64,000 bases of DNA from Streptomyces sp. AC558_RSS880. Its GTDB lineage: Bacteria; Actinomycetota; Actinomycetes; Streptomycetales; Streptomycetaceae. The translations under genes were made by a program, and so were the position numbers. The stretch lies in the NCBI RefSeq assembly GCF_019049255.1, contig NZ_JAGMUJ010000030.1, positions 1 to 64,000 on the forward strand. Reading direction: 5' to 3'. Each line of letters opens with the position of its first letter. Within the stretch, counting starts at the first letter, position 1. Under the pieces are notes generated by a model. That model did not search any database. It had not been told where the DNA came from and saw only the letters and a program-made list of their open reading frames with translations. Shown piece after piece: positions 1 to 7,473 of the stretch.

Positions 1-1
1 C

Positions 2-850
2 GACGCCGGCGTCGACCGAGCGGTCGAGGCGTTGTGGCCGCGGCTGGTACCCGGTGACCTCGTGAAGATGCTCCTGACGGACGCCGGCGCTCTCGCCGAG
101 CACCTGCCCCGCCTGACCGCGCAGGAGCGGTCCCTTCTGCTGCGCGGTCCGGACGCCCCGTGGACCGATGCCGATGTGCCGTTGCTGGACGAGGCGGCGA
201 GCCTGGTCGACGGCCCCCCTGAGCGGACGTACGGGCACGTCGTCGTCGACGAGGCGCAGGAACTGACCGCCATGCAGTGGCGGATGATCGTCCGCCGCTG
301 CCCGGCGAGGGCGATGACGCTGGTGGGCGACTTCGCCCAGGCAGGCCCGGTCGCGACAGCACGCGACTGGAAGGAAGCACTGAGCCCCCACGTCGGACCG
401 CGGTTCAAGCTGCACCATCTGACCGTCAGTTACCGCACCACGCAGGAGATCCTGGAGAGCGTCCGGGACCTGCTCACGCGGATCGCTCCGGACCAGAAGC
501 CCACACGGTCGCTGCGAAGCGGTGAGAGCCCTCGCACCGTGACCACACCTCCGGACGGGCTGGTCACCTCCGTCGTTCGGGAACTCCGGGCCCAGAGCAC
601 CGCGCATCCGGGCGAGCTTCTGGGAGTGATCTGCGCGGACACCAGGGTGAGCGAGCTGACGGCCCAGGGCGTCGCTCCCCACGCACGCATCGTGCCGGCG
701 TCCGAGGCGCGCGGCCTGGAATTCGACGGGGTCGTCGTCGTGAACCCCGAGGAAATCATCACGGCCCGCCCTGGCGGGGAAAGGGACTTGTACGTAGCCC
801 TGACCCGGGCCACCAAGCGCCTCTGCACCCTCACCGTCCAGCCCGCCTGA
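2..850 (+). CDS. HelD/HelR-like superfamily 1 ATPase, C-terminal part (5' end outside window)
   Basis: The frame is open from the left edge, so only the C-terminal ~282 residues are present. A Walker B-like VVVDEAQEL is followed by LVGDFAQ, a YRTTQEI motif and a motif VI-like LYVALTRATKRL near the end, as in UvrD/HelD superfamily 1 enzymes. The stretch WTDADVPLLDEA before Walker B is typical of actinobacterial HelD/HelR proteins, which bind RNA polymerase and recycle stalled complexes; HelR also gives rifampicin tolerance. The family is seen directly; the RNA polymerase role is inferred from it. A UvrD-type DNA helicase is the less likely alternative. Confidence 0.8.
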   Translation, partial: DAGVDRAVEALWPRLVPGDLVKMLLTDAGALAEHLPRLTAQERSLLLRGPDAPWTDADVPLLDEAASLVDGPPERTYGHVVVDEAQELTAMQWRMIVRRCPARAMTLVGDFAQAGPVATARDWKEALSPHVGPRFKLHHLTVSYRTTQEILESVRDLLTRIAPDQKPTRSLRSGESPRTVTTPPDGLVTSVVRELRAQSTAHPGELLGVICADTRVSELTAQGVAPHARIVPASEARGLEFDGVVVVNPEEIITARPGGERDLYVALTRATKRLCTLTVQPA

Positions 851-1060
851 CGGCTCGGCGCCCGCGGCGACGCCGCGGGCGCACCCGGCGCCGCCCGCTG
901 GCGCAAGAGCACCTACAGCAACGGCGACGGCGGCGACTGCCTCGAGGTCTGCGACGCCCACACCGCCGTAGTCCCCGTCCGTGACTCCAAGGTCCCCCAC
1001 GGCCCGGTCCTCACCATCACGGCCCCGGCGTGGACGTCGTTCGTCGCGTCCCTCAAGTGA
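851..1060 (+). pseudogene. DUF397 protein remnant without a start codon
   Basis: The frame after the helicase stop encodes a nearly complete DUF397 domain: RWRKSTYSNGDGGDCLEV from about 896, then VPVRDSK, GPVLTITAPAWTSFVASLK and a TGA at 1058-1060. Between the helicase stop (848-850) and the WRKS motif there is no ATG, GTG or TTG, so the gene cannot start normally. DUF397 proteins usually sit beside XRE regulators in Streptomyces; that partner is missing. I read it as a 5'-truncated relic. Confidence 0.7.
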
Positions 1061-1067
1061 TCCAAGG

Positions 1068-1769
1068 TCAGCCGCGCTGGTTCACCGGAAAGACGGCCGC
1101 CGGGTCGCAACGCTTCGGGCAGGCCAGCAGGTAGACCTCGTTGCCGAGGAACAGGAAGTAGGCGTCGTCCCGGATGCTGTGGGGCTGCACCGGAGCCCCG
1201 GGGTGGACGCCGAACTCCTGAAACTCCGGCATCTGGCAGACGAACGCCATCTCCGCGCCGCACGCGCACCGGTAGTGCTCGGGGTACAGCGCCCAGGCCG
1301 CCGTACCACCTACCTTGAAGAACATGGTGAACGGTCCGTGCGTGGCCACGCAGGGCCGCAGGGCCAGCGGCAGGGCGCGTACGGTCGGTTCGGGTTCCGC
1401 TTCCGGAATCCCCGGGTCGCGCTGGAGCAGCACCCGCCAGAACGAGCCCGGGAACGGCGGCTGCGGAGCCTCCCAGAACCGGGGCACGAGGCGGTCGTCG
1501 ACCGCCACCGGGTTCGACGCGCTGTTGTGGTGGGCGCACTGGAACACCGACAGGTGTTCTCCGCCGAAGAACTCGATGTCGTCCGGCAGATCCAGTTGGA
1601 AGAACAGCGCCATACGTTCGCCGCAGAAGCACCGCGGCCACTCCTGGTCGTCGTCGAAGTAGGGCCATCCGCCGACCGAGTTCCGGGCCGGCCGGTCCAG
1701 CGGCTCGGTACCGATCTCGATCTCGTACTCGCGCGGAGGCGCCCACTCCTCCAGTCCGTCCTCGCTCAC
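1068..1769 (-). CDS. DUF1963/YwqG-like protein
   Basis: The start is the GTG at 1769, which overlaps the TGA of the upstream SUKH gene by 4 bases (GTGA), so the pair is probably translationally coupled. The ~233-residue protein has two related halves, each with a GGxP/GGTA-type turn and a CxCG pair: VGGWPYFDDDQEWPRCFCG in the first and YRCACGAEMAFVCQ in the second. This resembles the DUF1963/YwqG fold, which has been linked to polymorphic-toxin immunity. No signal peptide or membrane segment is seen. A toxin-immunity role is inferred only from the SUKH neighbours. Confidence 0.6.
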   Translation of the reverse strand: MSEDGLEEWAPPREYEIEIGTEPLDRPARNSVGGWPYFDDDQEWPRCFCGERMALFFQLDLPDDIEFFGGEHLSVFQCAHHNSASNPVAVDDRLVPRFWEAPQPPFPGSFWRVLLQRDPGIPEAEPEPTVRALPLALRPCVATHGPFTMFFKVGGTAAWALYPEHYRCACGAEMAFVCQMPEFQEFGVHPGAPVQPHSIRDDAYFLFLGNEVYLLACPKRCDPAAVFPVNQRG

Positions 1770-3154
1770 CGGTCGGTGTCCAGGCGGGCTTCGAAGACCG
1801 TCCGGCTGATGAGGGGGCGGTCCCACAGGGCGAGGAGTTCGTTGGCGAGGTCGAGGATCGGCAGCGGGTGCTGTTCGCCCTGCACCTCGATGTGGGCCGC
1901 CGACAGGCTCCGGGGGACGGCACCGGCGTCGAGCAGGACACGCCAGTCCTCGGGGCCGAGACTCAGGTACTCCAGACCCGTCAGCCCGGCGATCTCCAGG
2001 GGGTCGGCGAGCGTGCCCGGAATGGCGGTGAGGGTCCGCAGGCGGGGAAGCCCGACGACCGGGGCGAGGCTGACCGGCTCGCCCTTCCGCCGGCCGATGC
2101 CGAGCACCTCCAGCTCGGGACGGGCGGCGGCCTCCACACTGTCCAGGTAGTGGATGTTCACCCGGGCCACCACCGGCGGGTTGTCCGCGTCACGGTCCTG
2201 GTGTCGGCCGTCGGGGCGGTTGATCACCATGTCGGTGAGGGACTCGGCACACAGTCCGGCGCCGATGGTCCGCTCGTGGTCGATCACGATGACCTGCCCG
2301 GTGTGTCCACCCGGGCCCGGCGTCAGGTCGAGGGCCAGCCGGTCGCCGCCCCCGTTGTCGCCGAAGACGATCCAGCCGGGCGAGCCGACGAGGCCCTGCA
2401 CGGCGGCGTCCGGGGCGGTGACGACGGCGTCGTCGGCAGCGAACTGCCAAGGGCAGGGACGGGAGGCCGCGTCCGCTATGTACAGCCCGTCCAGGGAGAA
2501 GAGCTCACAGCCGACCGCGTCGCTGACGCGTTCCTGCGCCTCGTAGTCGCCGCTCCAGTCCTGCCACCGCGCCCGCGTCACCCGGTAGAGCGCCTTGAGC
2601 TCGTCGGGCAGCGCGACACCGAGGCGCGCTTCCGCTGCGGCGATCTCCTCCTCGGTGGCACCGATGGCGTCGGGAAGCCGCTCGCGAAGAGTCCGCTCCA
2701 GCAGCGCCGGGTCCGCCGACGGCGCCGGCGCAGCACCCGGCACCGCCTCGGGCAGGCGCCGCCAGGGTTCGGGAACGGCGCCCTCGACCAGGAGCAGAGC
2801 TCCCAGGAAGGGGCTGACGACGCCGTACTCCACGGCAGGGCCCGAGTCGACGACATGGAGCAGCGACCTCCCGTCCGGCGCCGTCTCGACCACGTACGAC
2901 ACGTTGTTCACGCCGTCGGCCCGGAGGGCGTCCTGTACCCGTTCCACGGCGGTGAACTGGTCCTGCATGTCCGCCACCTGCAAGGCTCGCCCCGGCTCCG
3001 GTCGCGGCTGCGGCGCGGGCAGGGTCCAACCGCCCAGACCGATCTGGCCCGTGAAGCAACCACCCGGCGCGGCAAGCTGCTCCGCGTGGGAGTCCCGCAC
3101 CAGCCGCAGCAGCGGCTCCCAGGTCGCGAGGTCATGTATCGAGGACAACGGCAC
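1766..3154 (-). CDS. SUKH-domain (SMI1/KNR4 family) protein
   Basis: About 462 residues. The central part carries the SMI1/KNR4 (SUKH) signature GATEEEIAAAEARLGVALP followed by ELKALYR, with IVFGDNGGGDRLALDL further on. The C-terminal ~110 residues read like leucine-rich turns (LPRLRTLTAI, GLTGLEYLSLG). SUKH proteins are commonly immunity proteins of bacterial toxin systems. I use the GTG at 3154; an in-frame TTG at 3208 is possible, but neither has an ideal ribosome site. It overlaps the DUF1963-like gene downstream by 4 bases. No toxin gene is visible nearby. Confidence 0.7.
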   Translation of the reverse strand: MPLSSIHDLATWEPLLRLVRDSHAEQLAAPGGCFTGQIGLGGWTLPAPQPRPEPGRALQVADMQDQFTAVERVQDALRADGVNNVSYVVETAPDGRSLLHVVDSGPAVEYGVVSPFLGALLLVEGAVPEPWRRLPEAVPGAAPAPSADPALLERTLRERLPDAIGATEEEIAAAEARLGVALPDELKALYRVTRARWQDWSGDYEAQERVSDAVGCELFSLDGLYIADAASRPCPWQFAADDAVVTAPDAAVQGLVGSPGWIVFGDNGGGDRLALDLTPGPGGHTGQVIVIDHERTIGAGLCAESLTDMVINRPDGRHQDRDADNPPVVARVNIHYLDSVEAAARPELEVLGIGRRKGEPVSLAPVVGLPRLRTLTAIPGTLADPLEIAGLTGLEYLSLGPEDWRVLLDAGAVPRSLSAAHIEVQGEQHPLPILDLANELLALWDRPLISRTVFEARLDTDR

Positions 3155-3209
3155 TCTCCGGTCGGTGGGTGGTCGAGGGCAGGGAAACGACGGGTCACGG
3201 CGGGGCAAC

Positions 3210-3302
3210 TCAGTCGCCCGAGTGTCCGAAGATGCTCAGGTGGGCCGCCTCCGGGATCCGGGCGTGATCATAGGGTCGCCCACTGACACGGGGTGGCGCG
3301 GC
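3210..3302 (-). pseudogene. C-terminal gene scrap ending in HLSIFGHSGD
   Basis: Reading leftwards to the TGA at 3210-3212, the frame ends ARIPEAAHLSIFGHSGD. The scrap at 4861-4983 ends PTHLGVFGYSGD, and the DNA of the last ~45 bases is also similar, so both derive from one gene family. Here there is no plausible start and only a short open stretch, so it is a decayed 3' end. The parent family is not recognised. Confidence 0.45.
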
Positions 3303-3329
3303 CGCTGGACGGGGCTCCGACCGTTCAGC

Positions 3330-3872
3330 TCAGTCGATGCGGTCGCTCAGGCCCAGTACCTCGGGGGAGTCACTCGGAAAGCCCCTGGGCATACCGGGTA
3401 CGTGGATGGTGCGCCGGTACACGCCGGTCAGGAATTCGACAGCGCCGACCGGGAATTCCGACCAGTCTCCGTTGTCTCCGCGCACGACCACCGGCCATGC
3501 GTCCGGGTCCGCGGGACTCGTCCTCCAGTAGAAGGAATCCCCTGAGTGCGACTCCCCCCAGGAGAGCAGGCCTCCCGGTTGTGGGAAGGGGATGTAGCCG
3601 TGGGTGTCGTCCCTCTCGTACAGATCGTGAAGGACCTCGTCCTCCCTGGACTCGGACGCCCACAAGGCCTCAGCCCCGGGCCGGGGAACGGACACTGTCA
3701 GGAACCCGCCGATGACCAGGACCGGATACGCCTCCGCCAGAGAGCGGAAGTCCGAGGGCAGTGCCGACCCGAGCTCCGCCTCGAGGAGAGCCCAGTTCAC
3801 GCCGCGCTCCCCATGAACACGCCATCGTGTCATCGACGGCAGTACGGCCTCCAGCTCTTCGATCCTCAGCAT
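3330..3872 (-). CDS. Small SUKH-domain (SMI1/KNR4 family) protein
   Basis: 180 residues from the ATG at 3872 (MLRIEELEAVLPS). The order is typical of small SUKH proteins: an N-terminal helix, LEAELGSALPSDFRSLAEAYP, a GGFLTVSVP strand, then GGLLSWGESHSGDSFYW and VVVRGDNGDWSEF with a C-terminal FLTGVYRR. The family is widespread as immunity proteins against secreted or contact-delivered toxins. It lies on the same strand as the larger SUKH gene at 1766-3154, with a gene scrap between them. A start further upstream is unlikely because the upstream residues have no domain-like composition. Confidence 0.75.
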   Translation of the reverse strand: MLRIEELEAVLPSMTRWRVHGERGVNWALLEAELGSALPSDFRSLAEAYPVLVIGGFLTVSVPRPGAEALWASESREDEVLHDLYERDDTHGYIPFPQPGGLLSWGESHSGDSFYWRTSPADPDAWPVVVRGDNGDWSEFPVGAVEFLTGVYRRTIHVPGMPRGFPSDSPEVLGLSDRID

Positions 3873-4064
3873 GTCGCCCGCCGATCCGCGTTGTTCTTGC
3901 CCACCGTGGCCGGCGGGCACTCCAGTGACGTTCTTGCCGTCGAGTGCGCAGAAAGAATCATGAGCGTCATGGAATGGTTCCCCCGGGCCGACGACCGCGG
4001 ACGACCTGGTGCCGGTGACGGTGACGGTGCCGGGACGGTCGGCCGAGCGCGAGGACGTGGCTGA

Positions 4065-4832
4065 GTGTTCCGCGTTTCCCTGCGCTCCTGGTCGATCCTC
4101 GCCGTGCTCGTCGTGGGTCTGTTGGTACTGACGTATTCCGCCACAACGCCCGAGCCGCGCGCATCCGCGGATCGGCAGCCCGCTGCCGAGCCGTTGCGGG
4201 ACAGTCCGCTTTCCGCCGGCGGCACGGCCCAGCTCTCGAAATGCGGGATGGACGAATGGCCGCGCCCGGAACCGCGGGGGGAAGGGGAAGGTGAGGGGAG
4301 CAGGGGCCCACAGTTGGTGCTCACCAGCTGGGGCTACCACGACCCGGGGTCGAAGACGCCGGGCGAACCCCGCTTCACCGTCCACGCGGCCATCCGAACG
4401 GGCGACCGCCCCCTGGTACTCGACGCACCGGTGGCCGAAGGCCGGGTCACGCTCGATCTCTACGGCCCCCACGGTGAGGGCGTCCGCGCATCCGCCCGCG
4501 GTCTCACCGCGACCGTCGTGGACAGCGGTTTCATGGGCAAGCCTGTGGACGTCCCGGCATCCGGCCGTTTCCGTGTCGATCCGGGCGAGGAGTTGCTTCT
4601 GGACGTGGAGTTGCCTGCCGGGGCCGTGTGTCCGGGCCACAGCCTGCTCGACGTCAACACGTGCTCGCCCGAGCACACCAACGACGTTGCGGACTGCCCG
4701 GTGCTGACTCTCACCCTCACCGACCCGGCGATCCGTGCGTACCGCGCCGAGACGACAGGCGACAGCGCCGCCGGCTCCTTCAGCGACCGGCTCGTCGCCG
4801 TTTTCCTGGAGCCGGATGCCTCCCGGGTGTGA
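4065..4832 (+). CDS. Membrane-anchored or secreted protein of unknown function
   Basis: 255 residues from GTG 4065. The N-terminus (residues ~8-25, LRSWSILAVLVVGLLVLTY) is a single hydrophobic segment, either a signal anchor or an uncleaved signal peptide. The rest is extracellular-looking, beta-rich sequence (LVLTSWGYHD, GRVTLDLYGPHGEG, DPGEELLLDVELPAG) with three cysteines that could pair. No family is recognised. It is divergent from the small SUKH gene. Confidence 0.55.
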   Translation: MFRVSLRSWSILAVLVVGLLVLTYSATTPEPRASADRQPAAEPLRDSPLSAGGTAQLSKCGMDEWPRPEPRGEGEGEGSRGPQLVLTSWGYHDPGSKTPGEPRFTVHAAIRTGDRPLVLDAPVAEGRVTLDLYGPHGEGVRASARGLTATVVDSGFMGKPVDVPASGRFRVDPGEELLLDVELPAGAVCPGHSLLDVNTCSPEHTNDVADCPVLTLTLTDPAIRAYRAETTGDSAAGSFSDRLVAVFLEPDASRV

Positions 4833-4860
4833 GCGGGAGCTCTCCGAGCAGCTCCACGGC

Positions 4861-4983
4861 TCAGTCGCCCGAGTATCCGAAGACGCCCAGGTGGGTCGGC
4901 TCGAGCCGGTCATCGGCGTAGAGGAGGACGTACACACCCGTCCACCGCACACGGCACTCGTCCAGCAGGGTCTCCGTAAGTTG
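4861..4983 (-). pseudogene. C-terminal gene scrap ending in HLGVFGYSGD
   Basis: The frame reads leftwards from just inside an in-frame stop (4984-4986) to the TGA at 4861-4863. It encodes about 40 residues, including LLDECRVRWTGVYVLLYAD and the tail PTHLGVFGYSGD. It is a paralogue of the scrap at 3210-3302. The abrupt upstream stop and the lack of a start mark it as a relic. Confidence 0.5.
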
Positions 4984-5030
4984 TCAGGCGGTCCGGGAGG
5001 GCCGGATGTGGCTGAGTAGGGCCTGCCAGT

Positions 5031-5063
5031 AGTGGCTAGCGAGGAGTGGCTAGCGAGGAGTGG
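5031..5063. repeat. 14-bp tandem repeat, about 2.4 copies
   Basis: The unit AGTGGCTAGCGAGG occurs at 5031-5044 and 5045-5058, followed by a partial copy (AGTGGC). It lies between the gene scrap at 4861-4983 and the transposase scrap, in a stretch with no intact gene. Confidence 0.8.
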
Positions 5064-5185
5064 CCGTCCCCTTCGACAAGAGGGGTGCGTTCTGGCCACT
5101 GCCGTCACGAGCTCGCTCGCCGTACCATTTCGTGATTCGAGCCATTCCCAGGGCTACCCCCCATTCAGCCGGAGCCGTTAAGTTC

Positions 5186-5376
5186 TTAGCGAGGGTGAGG
5201 CCCCTGAGCAGGGCTGGGACCACGGATGCGGTCCATGACCGGGATGAGCTGAGGGGCGGTACCCCACTGTCCCGCCATGATCAGGGCGGCCAGCGGACGA
5301 CAGCCGCCGTCGCTTGGCAGGTGGATTTTCGTTGTGAGTCCGCCCCGTGACCGGCCGATTCCCCCATACCGGTGTC
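5186..5376 (-). pseudogene. IS5-family transposase fragment
   Basis: On the minus strand, one frame reads GIGRSRGGLTTKIHLPSDGG and CRPLA, then LIMAGQWGTAPQLIPVMDRI, ending at a TAA (5186-5188). The RGGLTTKIH, RPLA and GQ..D/TAP..IPVM blocks are the middle of IS5-type (DDE) transposases of Streptomyces. A stop lies just upstream (around 5377-5382) and the catalytic core beyond is missing, so the copy is dead. The AT-richer sequence just after the stop may be an old element end. Confidence 0.6.
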
Positions 5377-5432
5377 AGGGAAGCCAGTGTCGGGCACGCT
5401 TGCGGACGGTGACATCAAGGGGAAGGGCTCCG

Positions 5433-6248
5433 ATGCGCACGAGGACGGGGAAGGGCGCCGCCCTGGGCATGTCGGCGGTCGGGGTCGCGATGCTGCTGTC
5501 CGGCTGCGGCGGGGGCGGTGAGAGTGAGGAGGAGCGCACGGACAAGGCCCTGAAGGCGATTCTCAAGGAGTACCGGCCGCGCTTTGAGCAGCGACGTGCG
5601 GCTCTCGCCGCCGCCGCTTCGCACGTGCCCAAGGAGAACCCCGGCAAGGACTCGTGCGACAGAGTGCTGGACCCGCAGCCGGAGTTCCACTACTTCGACC
5701 ACAAGTCCCTTGTCCTGGACAGCTACAACAGCCCCGGCCAAGGGGGCAATGTCGACATAGCGCTGGCGAGCGAGGCCGGCGCCCCGGAGCGGATCGCGGA
5801 CAATCCCGGCTGGAGGCTGGGCAGGTTCGCAGTGGCGCCAGGCTGGCTCATCCGCGGCATGTGGATCACCGGCCCGCAGGGTCCGTTGGGCACCCATCAC
5901 TTCGAGGTGACCAGCCAATACGGCTACGAGCCGTACAAGGGCGTCGAGAAGGACCCCGCCAAGCGGCTCAGGAAGATCCTCGACGTCGGGCTGAACAAGA
6001 GCTACGCCCTGCTGTTCCGCGTGACGACCTACCGGGACCCCGAAGCGAGTGAGTACGAAGCGGCCGTCGTGAAGGCGGACGTGTTCCTTGCCGACTTGGA
6101 GAAGGGTGACATCCCCTGCCGGCTCACAGCGTCCGGCCATCCGCTCTTCGTGGAGGGACGCTGGTATTCGACCACCCCGTACGAAGACATGCAGAGCTCA
6201 TTCCAACAGGACATCAGCGGCAAGCTGAGAGCTCTGACTCGCAGTTGA
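5433..6248 (+). CDS. Putative lipoprotein of unknown function
   Basis: 271 residues from ATG 5433, with a GGAAGGG ribosome site 6-12 bases upstream. Residues ~1-24 form a lipoprotein signal: basic RTRTGKG, then a hydrophobic run to the lipobox LLSGC, followed by a GGGG linker. The mature part is soluble, with an N-terminal charged helix (EEERTDKALKAILKEYRPRFEQ), a CDRV cysteine and a second cysteine near the C-terminus (DIPCRL). No family is recognised. It probably sits outside the membrane, anchored by lipid. Confidence 0.65.
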   Translation: MRTRTGKGAALGMSAVGVAMLLSGCGGGGESEEERTDKALKAILKEYRPRFEQRRAALAAAASHVPKENPGKDSCDRVLDPQPEFHYFDHKSLVLDSYNSPGQGGNVDIALASEAGAPERIADNPGWRLGRFAVAPGWLIRGMWITGPQGPLGTHHFEVTSQYGYEPYKGVEKDPAKRLRKILDVGLNKSYALLFRVTTYRDPEASEYEAAVVKADVFLADLEKGDIPCRLTASGHPLFVEGRWYSTTPYEDMQSSFQQDISGKLRALTRS

Positions 6249-6518
6249 CCACTGTTCACACCCCCGATCAGCGTCTCGCCGGATCAGCTCTCTCCGCAGA
6301 GGAACTCCACCCAACGGCTTTGAGGGCTCAATAGGGCAGCGATGCCGACCGTGTCGTTGGCGGGGCCTGTGCCCTCGCGGCCAACTAGCTTGACTTCTCC
6401 ATGGAGACTCCTCGGGGCCGGGCGGGAGCCGGTCGGCCGTCCGGGCGTGGTCGAGGAGTGCCGCGAACCGGACCGGTGCCGGCCGACGCCTCGCGGGCCG
6501 CGCGTATCCGTACGCCGG

Positions 6519-7193
6519 TCATGTGTGCAGGTACACCGTGCGTTCCGGGCCGGTCCGGTGGGTGATGACGCCCGCGTGGTCCCGGTCCCGCAGGTACAGC
6601 GGGTCCGACTCGTCGCCGGCCCACCCGTGGTCCTCGGCGAAGACCCGGACACCGGTGACGCCCCCCTCGGCGGAGGAGGCCGGGCGCAGCCCGCTGCCGG
6701 AGACGAAGTCCGGCAGCGCCGAGCAGGGCATCCGCAGCACGGCCGCCATCGGGTACGTGTCGTCCGCGGACCACGCCCAGTACCCGACGACCTCCGCCGT
6801 CGCCGGCACCCGGAGCCCGTGGTCGCGGAACGCCCGGTCCGCGCTCACATCGGTGATGCTGCCCGGGAAGGCGCCCGGGAAGCGCCGCTCCGGTTCCCCG
6901 CCGTACGAGGCGAACGGGCTCGGCACCCGCGTCCAGACGATCACGACGAGCACCAGATGGAGGAGGCACAGCAGCCGTGCGGTCCTCCACCGGCGCGACA
7001 CCCCCGCGGTGAGGGCGAGGGACAGGGTGGACAGGGTCAGGCAGAGGAAGGCGCCGGCGGCGGTGTCGGGGTCGCTGGTCGGAGTGTGCTCGGCGCCCAC
7101 GGCGGGAAGGGCCAGGGCCAGCGTGCCGACCGCGACGGCGTACAGGCCGACGGCCAGGAAACCGCGCAGCCACAGGCCAGTCGTTGCCGTCAC
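6519..7193 (-). CDS. Membrane protein of unknown function
   Basis: I choose the GTG at 7193 because AAGGAG lies 6-12 bases upstream. The protein is ~224 residues. Three hydrophobic segments fill the first half (WLRGFLAVGLYAVAVGTLAL; FLCLTLSTLSLALTAG; LLCLLHLVLVVIVW), followed by an exported-looking domain of ~130 residues with a single cysteine (LRMPCSALPDF). No family is recognised. It is divergent from the secreted beta-propeller gene. Confidence 0.6.
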   Translation of the reverse strand: MTATTGLWLRGFLAVGLYAVAVGTLALALPAVGAEHTPTSDPDTAAGAFLCLTLSTLSLALTAGVSRRWRTARLLCLLHLVLVVIVWTRVPSPFASYGGEPERRFPGAFPGSITDVSADRAFRDHGLRVPATAEVVGYWAWSADDTYPMAAVLRMPCSALPDFVSGSGLRPASSAEGGVTGVRVFAEDHGWAGDESDPLYLRDRDHAGVITHRTGPERTVYLHT

Positions 7194-7473
7194 CAGGCTC
7201 CTTCCGCCATGTCGGGCCGACGCCGCCACGGATGCGGCGGACGATTATCGGGCACCGCGTCGCCGCCGAGTCAACCCGAGGGGCACACCGTGCGATGCGG
7301 ATGTCCGTCCGGCCGGGGTGGAGGTGCGGCGCCACGCCGTCGGAAACCCGCCGCGACGCGCGGTGTGCCGGTGTACGCTCCCGATCTTGTACGACCCGAA
7401 CGGCTGTTCCCCCGTTCCGCGGGTGAGAACGGCCTTCCGTGCGGGTCGCCGACACAGCCTGTGGGGGGCACAG

